In this document: piece after piece, positions 1 to 8,282 of the stretch
How the letters are laid out: each line of letters begins with the position of its first letter
Numbering within the stretch: position 1 is the stretch's first letter
Source: Mesorhizobium sp. M7A.F.Ca.US.008.03.1.1
GTDB lineage: Bacteria; Pseudomonadota; Alphaproteobacteria; Rhizobiales; Rhizobiaceae
Length of the DNA stretch: 64,000 nucleotides
Assembly (NCBI RefSeq): GCF_003997495.1
Contig: NZ_RZRU01000022.1
Coordinates: forward strand, 1-64,000
Reading direction: 5' to 3'
Notes under the pieces: generated by a model
Told to the model about the DNA's origin: nothing
The model's database searches: none
Seen by the model: only the letters and a program-made list of their open reading frames with translations
Position numbers and translations under genes: made by a program

Positions 1-182
1 TTGATGTCGTCTTCCATGAAGATGACGCCCGCACCCGAAAGGACAACGCCCCCCAAAACCTGGCTATCATCCGAAGGCTTGCGCAAAACATCTTGGCTGC
101 CCATCCGCTCGACAAACCAATCGCAAGCAAAATGCGAAGGGCAAACTGGAGCAAAGACTTCTTCCATGACCTCTTTACTCAT
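1..182 (-). CDS. Hypothetical protein, N-terminal part only (runs off the window)
   Basis: An open frame reads from an ATG at 182 leftwards off the window edge, giving about 60 residues starting MSKEVMEEVFAPVCPSHFACDW. A purine-rich stretch (GGCAGGG) lies about 10 bases upstream as a possible ribosome binding site. I do not recognise the protein. Codon use looks less GC-biased than in the neighbours (roughly half GC by eye), which could mean foreign origin or simply a weakly expressed gene. It has no signal peptide or membrane segment in the visible part. It is separated from rsmA by a palindromic repeat and is probably not in the rsmA operon. Confidence 0.45.
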   Translation of the reverse strand, partial: MSKEVMEEVFAPVCPSHFACDWFVERMGSQDVLRKPSDDSQVLGGVVLSGAGVIFMEDDI

Positions 183-190
183 ATGCGATA

Positions 191-315
191 GCCCTGCCGT
201 CCACGGGGAGAAGGTGGCCCGAAGGGCCGGATGAGGGGCAGAGCCATGCTTGGCCGGTTCGCGCCGCCCCTCATCTGCCTACCGGCATCTTCTCCCGTGA
301 ACGGGGAGAAGAGAG
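191..315. repeat. RIME-like rhizobial palindromic intergenic element
   Basis: The stretch between the first gene and rsmA is built from nested inverted repeats. The outer arms contain CGGGGAGAAGGTG and CATCTTCTCCCG, the inner arms GATGAGGGGC and GCCCCTCATC, and there is a small GGCCCGAAGGGCC hairpin plus CTTCTCCCCGTTCACGGGAGAAG-like symmetry near the right end (290-312). This architecture matches the RIME family of rhizobial intergenic mosaic elements as I remember it. It lies directly after the rsmA stop codon, so its hairpins could also act as a 3' transcript end. Confidence 0.7.
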
Positions 316-1155
316 CTACACCGCGTTGGTCAGCCGCACGAATTCCTCGACGCTGAGCGTCTCGGCGCGACGTGTCGGGTCGATGCCGGCTCGTTCGAGC
401 AGGGCCTCGCCACCGAGGCTCTTCACGCTTTGCCGCAGCATCTTGCGACGTTGGCCGAAGGCGGCTTCGGTGACGCGGCCGAGTTTTTTCACCTCGGCGG
501 ACAGAGGGGTCGGGCGCGGCACCAGATGCACCACCGAGGAGGTGACCTTTGGCGGCGGCGTGAATGCCTGTGGCGGTACGTCGAAGGCGATCCTCGCCTC
601 CGTCCGCCAGCCGGCAAGAACCCCCAGCCGGCCATAGCTGTCGCTGCCGGCGGGCGCGACGATGCGCTCGGCCACCTCGCGCTGGAACATCAAAGTCATC
701 GAGGTGTAGAAAGGCGGCCAGTCGCTGACCGTCAACCAGCGCACCAGCAGCTCCGTGCCGATGTTGTAGGGCAGGTTGGCCACGATCTTGACCGGGCCGC
801 CATTGCCGGTCGTTCGACTGGCAAGTGCCACGAAATCCGTCTTCAGCGCATCGCCGGAAACAACCTCCAGCCGGCCGGGATAGTGGTCGGACACTTCGGC
901 AAGAGCAGCCAGGCAACGTTCGTCACGCTCTATGGCGATCACGTGGCGCGCTCCGTTGGCAAGCAAGGCGCGGGTCAGCCCGCCGGGACCAGGGCCGACC
1001 TCGATCACTGTTGCATCGGACAAGTCGCCGGCGGTGCGGGCGATCTTGCCGGTGAGGTTGAGGTCGAGCAAAAAATTCTGCCCGAGCGCCTTCTTTGCCT
1101 GCAGCCCATGACGCTCGATCACCTGGCGCAGCGGCGGCAGACCGTCGATGCTCAT
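316..1155 (-). CDS. rsmA: 16S rRNA (adenine1518-N6/adenine1519-N6)-dimethyltransferase RsmA (KsgA)
   Basis: RsmA uses SAM to dimethylate two adjacent adenines in helix 45 of 16S rRNA during small-subunit maturation. The protein (279 aa, normal length) begins MSIDGLPPLRQVIERHGL, then has the family signature KKALGQNFLLD, the SAM-binding motif VIEVGPGPGGLTRALL, and the catalytic motif ANLPYNIGT (NLPY). The frame is open to 1212, but the ATG at 1155 is preferred because it leaves a 10-base gap to the pdxA stop instead of a 47-base overlap and matches the usual family N-terminus. It is the last gene of the lptF-lptG-lptD-surA-pdxA-rsmA series. Confidence 0.97.
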   Translation of the reverse strand: MSIDGLPPLRQVIERHGLQAKKALGQNFLLDLNLTGKIARTAGDLSDATVIEVGPGPGGLTRALLANGARHVIAIERDERCLAALAEVSDHYPGRLEVVSGDALKTDFVALASRTTGNGGPVKIVANLPYNIGTELLVRWLTVSDWPPFYTSMTLMFQREVAERIVAPAGSDSYGRLGVLAGWRTEARIAFDVPPQAFTPPPKVTSSVVHLVPRPTPLSAEVKKLGRVTEAAFGQRRKMLRQSVKSLGGEALLERAGIDPTRRAETLSVEEFVRLTNAV

Positions 1156-1165
1156 GTCTGCGGTC

Positions 1166-2194
1166 TCATGCGGCAACTGCCTTCGTGTTTGTGTCGGCCA
1201 GCCGTCGGGCAAGCTTCAGCGCCGCCATCAAGCTGTCGGGCCGCGCGACGCCCTTGCCGGCGATGTCGAAGGCGGTGCCGTGGTCGGGCGAGGTGCGGAT
1301 GAAGGGCAGGCCGAGCGTGACATTGACCGCCTCGTCGAAAGCCAGCGCCTTGGCCGGGATCAGCGCCTGGTCGTGATACATGCAAAGGGCTGCGTCGTAG
1401 CCGGCCCGTGCCCGGGCGTGGAATAACGTGTCGGCCGGCAGCGGGCCGAAAGCGTCAATCCCTTCGGCACGCAGGATGTCGACCGCCGGGCGCACGATTC
1501 GCTCGTCCTCGAGACCCATGGCGCCGCCTTCGCCGGCATGCGGATTGAGCCCGGCAATGGCGAGCCTCGGCTTGGCGATGCCGAAGCGGCCGGTGAGGTC
1601 GACGGCGGTGATGCGCGCAGTGGCGACAATCAGCTCGGTGGTCAGTGCCTTTGGCACCTCGGCCAGCGCGATGTGGATGGTGACGGGAACGGTGCGCAGG
1701 TCGGGGCCTGCCAGCATCATCACCGGCATCGCCTCGACGCCGCTGTGCCGGGCCGCCAGATGCGCCAGATATTCGGTGTGGCCGGGAAAGCGAAAGCCGG
1801 CATCGTAGAGCGGCTTCTTGGCGATGGGGCAGGTGACCACGGCCGAGGCTTCGCCGGCAAGGCAATCGGCGACGGCGCGGTCGATGGCCTCGATGGTGGC
1901 GGCCGCATTGGCCGGATCCGGCCGGCCGGGGCTGTCGATGCAGCCGGCGGCCAGCGGAACAATCGGCAAGGCGCGCGCAAAGACCTGCGCCGCTTGTGCC
2001 GGTGTGGTTTCGACGATCGGCAGCGAGATGCCGAGCAGGCGCGCCCGGGAAGCGATCAGCGCCGGATCGGCGAGCAGGTAGAAGGGGGGCAGGGCGGCAG
2101 CTTCGCGCGCCATGAAGGCGGCGATGGCGATCTCCGGCCCAATGCCGGACGGATCGCCGGCGCTCAACGCGAGCGCAGTCACTGCGTTGCCCAC
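1166..2194 (-). CDS. pdxA: 4-hydroxythreonine-4-phosphate dehydrogenase PdxA
   Basis: PdxA is the cytoplasmic NAD-dependent, metal-dependent enzyme that oxidises 4-phosphohydroxy-L-threonine in deoxyxylulose-5-phosphate-dependent pyridoxal phosphate synthesis. The 342-residue protein shows the family motifs in order: GDPSGIGPE near the N-terminus, FPGHTEYL, AGLNPHAGEGG, CMYHDQ, and RTSPDHGTAFDIAGKG near the C-terminus; the conserved histidines of these motifs are the metal ligands in the known enzymes. Its start lies one base after the stop of the SurA-like gene, so translation is probably coupled. Co-location with surA and rsmA is a widespread proteobacterial arrangement. Confidence 0.97.
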   Translation of the reverse strand: MGNAVTALALSAGDPSGIGPEIAIAAFMAREAAALPPFYLLADPALIASRARLLGISLPIVETTPAQAAQVFARALPIVPLAAGCIDSPGRPDPANAAATIEAIDRAVADCLAGEASAVVTCPIAKKPLYDAGFRFPGHTEYLAHLAARHSGVEAMPVMMLAGPDLRTVPVTIHIALAEVPKALTTELIVATARITAVDLTGRFGIAKPRLAIAGLNPHAGEGGAMGLEDERIVRPAVDILRAEGIDAFGPLPADTLFHARARAGYDAALCMYHDQALIPAKALAFDEAVNVTLGLPFIRTSPDHGTAFDIAGKGVARPDSLMAALKLARRLADTNTKAVAA

Positions 2195-2195
2195 G

Positions 2196-3125
2196 TCAGC
2201 GCTTGACGATGCGGGCTTTTGCCTTCAGCTCGTCGACATATTTCTTGCTGAGCGCGTCGGCATCCTTGTCGCCGCCGGAGCCTTCGGCCTGGAACGCCAT
2301 CTGGGCAACCTTGTCGTCGGACACTTCGCGCGACGAGCAGATGCCGATGAATTCGACGCCGCGCTCGGTTTCGCGCGTGGCGGTGGCACCGCCGACCTTG
2401 GTAGCCTTGATCTGCTCGGCCCAGTCCGGCGGCAGTTGCGGCGCGAGCACCCGGCCCAGATCGCGAACGGTGACGTCGATCAAGCCCTTGGCGAATTCGC
2501 GCGTCGTGTTGCAGCCGTTGAAGCGGGCGCGCATGGCGTCGGCCTCGCGCTTGCGTTTGCCCAGCGTCGCGCTGCGTTCAGCCGCCGGCACCACGAAGAT
2601 GACCTGCTGCAGCATGTATTCGGTGGCGCTCGGTTTGGCGCCGCCTTTTTCGAGCATCTTCCTGACGAGATCCTGTTCGCTGACGGCACCGGTACCGTCG
2701 CCGGAACGATAGCGCGCGCTCAAGGCCTGGTTCCAGGCCATCTGGGCACGGATGAATTCCTTGAAGTGGCTCTTGCCGACGCCCGACTTCTCCATGACGC
2801 CGTCGAGCTGGCTGAGCTGCATCTTGTTGCTCGAGGCAAAGCGCTGATACGCGGCATCGACCTGCGCCTCGCTGATGCGGATACCAAGCCGCTTGGCCTC
2901 TGCCATACGCAGCGTCTGGTCGATCATTTCCTGGCCGGCATCGCCCTTCTTGCGTTGCAGCTTCAGGAAGGCGGCGCGGTGGGCGATGTCGCCGGTGGTG
3001 ACCGGGATGTCGTTGACGACGTATTTGATCTCGCTGGCGAAAGCCGGTGGCGTCATTGCGGTTATCGACATGGACGTCGCCGCCACGAGCAACGCGAAAC
3101 CTGCTGAAAAGAGGTATTTCCTCAT
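2196..3125 (-). CDS. SurA-like periplasmic chaperone (SurA N-terminal domain protein)
   Basis: The protein starts MRKYLFSAGFALLVAATSMS, a clear signal peptide cleaved probably after AFA. It continues with a SurA N-terminal-type helical domain (motifs YVVNDIPVTTGDIAHRAA and MIDQTLRMAEAKRLGI), which in SurA binds unfolded outer-membrane proteins. The C-terminal part (about residues 150-270) resembles a parvulin fold only weakly, so peptidyl-prolyl isomerase activity is doubtful. An alternative ATG nine bases upstream (3134) would add MPT. It lies between lptD and pdxA, which fits a role in assembling outer-membrane proteins such as LptD. I am sure of the class but not of full SurA equivalence, so no symbol is given. 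Confidence 0.85.
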   Translation of the reverse strand: MRKYLFSAGFALLVAATSMSITAMTPPAFASEIKYVVNDIPVTTGDIAHRAAFLKLQRKKGDAGQEMIDQTLRMAEAKRLGIRISEAQVDAAYQRFASSNKMQLSQLDGVMEKSGVGKSHFKEFIRAQMAWNQALSARYRSGDGTGAVSEQDLVRKMLEKGGAKPSATEYMLQQVIFVVPAAERSATLGKRKREADAMRARFNGCNTTREFAKGLIDVTVRDLGRVLAPQLPPDWAEQIKATKVGGATATRETERGVEFIGICSSREVSDDKVAQMAFQAEGSGGDKDADALSKKYVDELKAKARIVKR

Positions 3126-3224
3126 CGTTGGCATCCCAATTCTATCCCGGTCCCGCCCAATTTCGTCTTTCCAGGTGCGCGAAATCCGTGCCAGCCCTAT
3201 GCGGCGAAACGATGTCGCCGATTG

Positions 3225-5645
3225 TTACTGGATCGTGTCGATGGCACTGGTCGACGAGCCGAAATCGCCGAGGGTGCGGAACGACAGATTGAAGCCGATG
3301 GTCTGCGACACCTCCCTGGTGTTCAGATCGCGCGACTGCGAGTAGGTCATCAAATAAGTGAAGCAGGAATCGTTGTAGGCGAAGCCGACACCGTCCTTGA
3401 CCAGCAGGCTTTGCTGCAGGTCGTAGGTTCCCGTGCCGAAGACGCGCCAGTTTTCGGCGAGATGCGTCGATGCACCAAGCGTGACCTCGTGGCGGTCGGT
3501 GGTGAAGCCGTACAGTGGCTGAGCCTGGATGAAGGCGTATTTGGCGCTCAGCGACACAGGCAGGCCGGAATAGGCGGCCTTCACCTCGGCGCGGCGAATC
3601 TCGAAGCTCTGTTCGTCGAAACGGCCACTGACCGAGGCCGCGAAGCCGTTGGGGCTGTTGATGCCGAACAGGCCGACATAGTCGGACTTGGTCGTGTCGA
3701 GGCCCGAATTGGCTCCGACATTGACCAGATCCGGCGCGGCGAACGAGTTCTCGCCGCCGATCTGATAGGACTGGCCGAAGATCGCATTGGTGCCCCAGCC
3801 ATTGTTGTAGGAGCCGGAGTAGCGGAAGCCGACATTGGCGCGCGAACCGCCTTCGACGCGGTCGTAACCGGAGAACTTGTCGCGTTCGAACAAGGTAGTC
3901 GCATCGAAGACCATGCTTTGGGCGTCTTCGTTGGGCACTGAGAGGCCGCCGACATATTGCTCGTTCGGACGCATGAAGACCTGTGCCATCGGTTCGATGA
4001 CATGGCTGGACCCGCTGGCCATGGAAAACAGCACCGGCCAACGCATCTCGAGGCCTGCGGTTGCCATGTAACGGGCAAATGACGAGCGCATATCGGCCTG
4101 CTCGCCCAAATTTGTCGCCATCTGGTTGACGGCGTTTAGCGAAGCCGACGACGCGTTCAGATAATCGACGTCGCCTTGGAGCGCGAGCAATGGTGTCAGC
4201 ACCAGCCCGCCATCGGTGACGAAGCTCCGCTTCCACTCGGCCTCGGCGGTGAGACGACCTGATTCGCCTTCGATACCTGGGACACGCTGTATGGGGGTGG
4301 AGAACGTGTCATCGAGCTCGTCGCGGCGGATGACACGCGCGTTGACATTGAGCGACAGTTGGCCGCCGGCCACCGACGCATCAGGAATATAGGCGTAGTC
4401 GAGTGACGGCAGCACCCAGGGCTGTTGTCCGCTTCGCGCAGAGGCGTTGTCGTCAGGCGTATCTTCCTGCACATCGAAATGCATGGCGCGCACGTCGAAA
4501 TAGTTGCGGCCGTTGAGACCCGTCAAGTAGACCGTCGATTGGTGGACGCTGCTATTGTACTTGTCGATGCCGTAGGTGTTCGAGAAGTTCTTGTCGGTCT
4601 GCAGCAGCACGTCCCAGCCAAAGTTCCAGCGTGAGTTGATGGCGAACTGCCCCTGGGTGCCCATCATGCCGCGGAATTTGTTGGGGTCGCCGGCGCTGCC
4701 CGAATTGACGTTGTGGCCAGAACTGGAGGGGAAGGCAGTGGTGTCGAGGAAGGCGTCGGGATTCTGCTGGTGTATCCCGGCGATCTTCAAGCTGTACTCG
4801 CCATTGTTGAAGCGCTGACGCCACTCGGCCTCACCGAGGAAACCCTGCCTGGTATAGCCGGTGCCGGTGACGGTCAGGTCGTAGGTCGGCGCCAATGCGA
4901 GATAATAGGGGACTTTCACGCCGACGCCGAGATCGCTCTTGTAGATGATGCTCGGGATCAGGAAGCCGCTCTTGCGCTTCACCGTCGGATCGGCAATTTC
5001 GAATGCAGGCAGATAGGCAAGCGGAAAACCGAAGAACTCGAAATTCGCATTCTCGAAGCGAACCGTCTTCTTCTCGCCGTTCCAGATGATCTTCTTGGCC
5101 TTGACGCGCCAGGTCGGCGCTTTGTCCGGCTTGTCCTCGCACGGCTCGCAGGCGGTGTAGACGCCATTGTGGAAGGTGGTCAGCACGCCGCCCATGCGTT
5201 CGGCGCTTTCGGCGGCGAAATAGGCCTTGTCGATGGTCTCGACCCGCAACGCGTTGACGAAGCCGTCAGCGAAGTCATCGGTGATGTCGATATGCTGCGA
5301 ATTGATCTTGGTACCGTCGCTGTTGATGACTTCGACGTTGCCGCTCGCCACCATGCGCTTGGTGTTGCGGTTGTACTCGACCCGCTGGGCGACAAGGCGA
5401 TTGCCACCGTAGTCGATCTGCACGCCGCCAACGGCGGTCACGGTCTGGTTGTCGTTGTTATAGACCAGCGTATCCGCGGCCAGCAGCATTTGCGAGCCGG
5501 ACGGAACCGATGTCGCCATGTCGCCGACGTCCTGCGCAAGCGCCGGTGCCGGAACGGCGTAGGCAAGCACGCACGCCAAGGCGGTCGCCGCATAGAGGCG
5601 CGCCAAACCGGCCTGCCTGTTGCTGGGCAAAAACGCCTCCCTCAC
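3225..5645 (-). CDS. lptD: LPS-assembly outer-membrane protein LptD
   Basis: LptD is the outer-membrane beta-barrel that, plugged by LptE, inserts LPS into the outer leaflet. The 806-residue protein has a signal peptide ending ALAQ, an N-terminal LptA-like beta-jellyroll (LLAADTLVYNNDNQTVTAVG, VASGNVEVI), then a long barrel domain rich in alternating aromatic residues. Cysteines occur as CEPCED (near residue 170) and one more near the C-terminus (YNDSCFTYL), so the disulfide pattern differs from the four-cysteine pattern of E. coli. The start is GTG at 5645, whose G is shared with the TAG stop of lptG, indicating coupled translation. The proteins upstream (LptF, LptG) are its export partners. 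Confidence 0.96.
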   Translation of the reverse strand: MREAFLPSNRQAGLARLYAATALACVLAYAVPAPALAQDVGDMATSVPSGSQMLLAADTLVYNNDNQTVTAVGGVQIDYGGNRLVAQRVEYNRNTKRMVASGNVEVINSDGTKINSQHIDITDDFADGFVNALRVETIDKAYFAAESAERMGGVLTTFHNGVYTACEPCEDKPDKAPTWRVKAKKIIWNGEKKTVRFENANFEFFGFPLAYLPAFEIADPTVKRKSGFLIPSIIYKSDLGVGVKVPYYLALAPTYDLTVTGTGYTRQGFLGEAEWRQRFNNGEYSLKIAGIHQQNPDAFLDTTAFPSSSGHNVNSGSAGDPNKFRGMMGTQGQFAINSRWNFGWDVLLQTDKNFSNTYGIDKYNSSVHQSTVYLTGLNGRNYFDVRAMHFDVQEDTPDDNASARSGQQPWVLPSLDYAYIPDASVAGGQLSLNVNARVIRRDELDDTFSTPIQRVPGIEGESGRLTAEAEWKRSFVTDGGLVLTPLLALQGDVDYLNASSASLNAVNQMATNLGEQADMRSSFARYMATAGLEMRWPVLFSMASGSSHVIEPMAQVFMRPNEQYVGGLSVPNEDAQSMVFDATTLFERDKFSGYDRVEGGSRANVGFRYSGSYNNGWGTNAIFGQSYQIGGENSFAAPDLVNVGANSGLDTTKSDYVGLFGINSPNGFAASVSGRFDEQSFEIRRAEVKAAYSGLPVSLSAKYAFIQAQPLYGFTTDRHEVTLGASTHLAENWRVFGTGTYDLQQSLLVKDGVGFAYNDSCFTYLMTYSQSRDLNTREVSQTIGFNLSFRTLGDFGSSTSAIDTIQ

Positions 5646-6727
5646 TAGCCGTCTTCCTTGTATAGCAGGAAAGTCACCCCGAAGAACATAGCCACCATGA
5701 CCGGTACCCAGGCGGCTACGACAGTCGGCACGAATCCCGCCACGCCGAATGCCTTCACCAGCACCGAAACGACATAAAGCAGAAAGCCAGCGATGATGCC
5801 ACCCAGAATCATCGTCGCCGACTGTCCCATCCTAGCAAATCGCATTGAAACCGTTGCCGCGATCAGCGTCATGGCGACGAGAAGGAACGGCAACGCCACG
5901 AGCGAATCAAACTGCATGGCAAAGGCATTTGCCTTGAGGCCGAAGGAGCGGGCAACTTCGATCTTTCCGGGCAGGTCGTAGAAGGGGATGGTTTCGGGGC
6001 GCGCCAGCCGCTCTTGCACGAATTCGGGCTTCAGATTGGTCGGTACGCGATCGGTTGCCGATGCCTGGATCGTGCCGTTCTGGAACGTCTTGACGTCCTG
6101 CAATTCCCAATAGCCGTCGCGCAGGAAGGCACGGGCGGCGTCCTTGCGCTCGACGATGTTGCCTTGCGGGTCGAGAATGAAAAATACGACATCGGCCATT
6201 TCCAGGCCCTGGTTCAGGATGGCCCGCGCACCGATGATGGTGTCCCCCGAACTGGTTTTCTGCCGGATCCAGGGCGTGGCATTGGCCGAGACCGTATTCG
6301 ATTTGCCGGAACGCAGCTGGGTTTCGATTTGCTCGGACCAGGAGAATGCGTGCGCGGCGAGCGGATTGATGACGCCAACCGACAGGACGCCGAACAGCAA
6401 GGCTCCGATACAGCAGGGCAAGAGGAACTGCCAGGCGGAAACACCGGCGGAACGCGCGATGACCAGTTCGTAGCGCCGGTTCAGCGACACCAGCGTCGCC
6501 ATTGCCGAGAAGAGACCGACGAACGGCACCGTCTGCAGCATGATCATCGGCATACGGAGGCCGGAAATGGCTACCGCCGTGCCGTAGGTGAAGCCGGGCA
6601 GGCCGGTGGTGCGTCCGGACAACTCGGTGAAATCGATCAGGAACACCAGCGCCAGGAGGCCGATGAAGAACCAGACGGTGATCGTCACATAGCGGAAGAA
6701 GAAATAGCGGCCCAGTGTCCAGCCCAT
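5645..6727 (-). CDS. lptG: LPS export ABC transporter permease LptG
   Basis: LptG forms, with LptF and the ATPase LptB, the inner-membrane transporter that pulls LPS from the membrane and passes it to LptC/LptA. The 360-residue protein has the YjgP/YjgQ layout: membrane segments in roughly the first 120 residues (RYFFFRYVTITVWFFIGLLA and following), a large periplasmic jellyroll domain, then three C-terminal membrane segments (ALPFLLVAMTLIAATVSMRF onwards). Its ATG overlaps the lptF stop by one base (TGATG) and its stop overlaps the lptD start by one base, so the three lpt genes are tightly coupled. Confidence 0.96.
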   Translation of the reverse strand: MGWTLGRYFFFRYVTITVWFFIGLLALVFLIDFTELSGRTTGLPGFTYGTAVAISGLRMPMIMLQTVPFVGLFSAMATLVSLNRRYELVIARSAGVSAWQFLLPCCIGALLFGVLSVGVINPLAAHAFSWSEQIETQLRSGKSNTVSANATPWIRQKTSSGDTIIGARAILNQGLEMADVVFFILDPQGNIVERKDAARAFLRDGYWELQDVKTFQNGTIQASATDRVPTNLKPEFVQERLARPETIPFYDLPGKIEVARSFGLKANAFAMQFDSLVALPFLLVAMTLIAATVSMRFARMGQSATMILGGIIAGFLLYVVSVLVKAFGVAGFVPTVVAAWVPVMVAMFFGVTFLLYKEDG

Positions 6728-7929
6728 CAGCCGACCTCTTGCCCTGATGCGCCGCGCCTGGACAAACGCAATTTGAAAGCATTCCAGCTGTCAGCGATGC
6801 GCGTGGCGAAGTTTGTCATCCAGTCCGCCCAGGTCACGGGCAGTTCCAGTGTCCGGTTGGAGACGATGAACCAGATCGCCACCGCGGAAGCCACGATCGG
6901 CACGCCATAGACCATATACGCATATTGCGGGATCTCATCCGCTTTGCTGGCGGCAAAAAAGCCCAGCCAACGCACGAACAGCGATATCGTGATCGCCGTG
7001 ATCAGCGGATTGACGCGCGCCTCGCGGTGCGAGCGCGCATCCCCGGCGACCGCAAGCGCGATCAGCGCGAAAACCATGGAATAGGTCCATTCCGAGAACC
7101 GCTGGTTGACTTCGGCCCGGTATTCGTAGGGGTTCTGCTGATAATACTTGTCGTTGGCGCCCGGGTTGAGCAGGTACTGCGTCGTCTGGTCCTTGGGCAG
7201 GAGCGTCACCGCCGAAGCCGCCGCCATGAAGGCCGACATGTCGAAGGCATAGGAGGTGAAGCGGATGACAGAGAGATCGCCGGTCAGCGTTTTGCGATGG
7301 ATGACGCCGTCATTCATCATCAGCACCTTTTCGCCGCCGCGTTCGACGATGCTGCCGGTCTTGGCGTAGTAGACGAGGTTGACGCCTTCTTCGCGCGAAT
7401 CGGCGACGAAGATGCCACCCAGCCGATTGTTGGGAAGGCGTTCGCCGACCTGCAGGAACAAACCGTCGTCAATCTTGCGGAAGGTGCCTTCCTGGATGAT
7501 CAGCGACAACAGATCCGCGCGCGACGACGCCACCAGGGCCCGGTTCTTCTGCCGTGCGTAAGGGTCGATGCCGTTGTCGACGGCAAAGGAAAAAACGGCG
7601 GCGGCGAGCGCCAGCAACATGATCGGCCGCACGATCGTCCAGCGCGAGGCGCCCGCGGCGTTGACGACGGCGAGTTCGGAATCCGAATTCATGACACTGA
7701 GTGTCTGTGCGACCGCCACCACCAGCGCAAAAGGCACCACGATCGGGATGATGGACGGAAGGATGAGGGCGGCGACTTCGAAGAAGGTCAGCGCCGACTG
7801 GCCGCTGTCGGTGACCAGATCGATCTTTGCCAGCACCTGCGTCGTCCATACGATCGCCAGCGTCCACACAAGAGCGGCCATGAAGACCACGAAAGCGCGG
7901 CGCATGATGTAGCGTTCAACGACCTTCAT
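6727..7929 (-). CDS. lptF: LPS export ABC transporter permease LptF
   Basis: This is the second permease of the LptB2FG LPS exporter. The 400-residue protein begins MKVVERYIMRRAFVVFMAAL, with four N-terminal membrane segments including LILPSIIPIVVPFALVVAVA, the motif NSDSELAVVNAAGAS in a cytoplasmic loop (the coupling region to LptB in this family), a periplasmic domain, and C-terminal membrane segments. The frame is open far upstream to 8124, but the ATG at 7929 matches the family start; an ATG pair at 7962-7965 is a less likely alternative. No strong ribosome binding site is visible (AGAAAAG). It is the first gene of the minus-strand operon that ends at rsmA. Confidence 0.93.
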   Translation of the reverse strand: MKVVERYIMRRAFVVFMAALVWTLAIVWTTQVLAKIDLVTDSGQSALTFFEVAALILPSIIPIVVPFALVVAVAQTLSVMNSDSELAVVNAAGASRWTIVRPIMLLALAAAVFSFAVDNGIDPYARQKNRALVASSRADLLSLIIQEGTFRKIDDGLFLQVGERLPNNRLGGIFVADSREEGVNLVYYAKTGSIVERGGEKVLMMNDGVIHRKTLTGDLSVIRFTSYAFDMSAFMAAASAVTLLPKDQTTQYLLNPGANDKYYQQNPYEYRAEVNQRFSEWTYSMVFALIALAVAGDARSHREARVNPLITAITISLFVRWLGFFAASKADEIPQYAYMVYGVPIVASAVAIWFIVSNRTLELPVTWADWMTNFATRIADSWNAFKLRLSRRGASGQEVG

Positions 7930-8282
7930 GAAGGCTTTTCTCGATTTTTTTTCGAACGGCATCATGCCACCGAACAAGGTAGCTGTCCGGCAGCGCCTGC
8001 ACAACTGGCTCATCAGATGGTCTATCCGGGTTCTGTCCCATATCACGCCCCCCGGCTGGGCGGAGTGTCGGCGGGAATGGATAAGAAAGGGCGAACATCG
8101 ATGGTTAACAACAGGTTGCGGCAAAAAGCGGGGCCGTGCCGCGACGAATCGTCATCGATTCCATAGGTCATATGGGATGCCATTTCGGCAAAGTCTTGCC
8201 AAATGCCGGAAAACGACCAAATGTCGCGCATCGTTTCGAACCGCTTCCCCAAAAGTCGCGCATTCCCTGAAAGCAGGACATG
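7930..8282. other. Divergent intergenic region between lptF and pepA
   Basis: This 350-base stretch separates two divergently read genes and must hold both promoters. I could not pick out convincing -35/-10 pairs by eye. The pepA ribosome binding site (GCAGGAC) sits at its right end. No RNA gene or repeat was recognised. Confidence 0.4.

Noticed and set aside
1156..1212. Longer RsmA starting at 1212
   Set aside because: It would overlap pdxA by 47 bases and add residues not typical of the family; ATG 1155 fits the known N-terminus.
430..1302. Long plus-strand frames opposite the rsmA/pdxA genes
   Set aside because: They are mirror frames of well-supported genes in GC-rich DNA and show no domain motifs.
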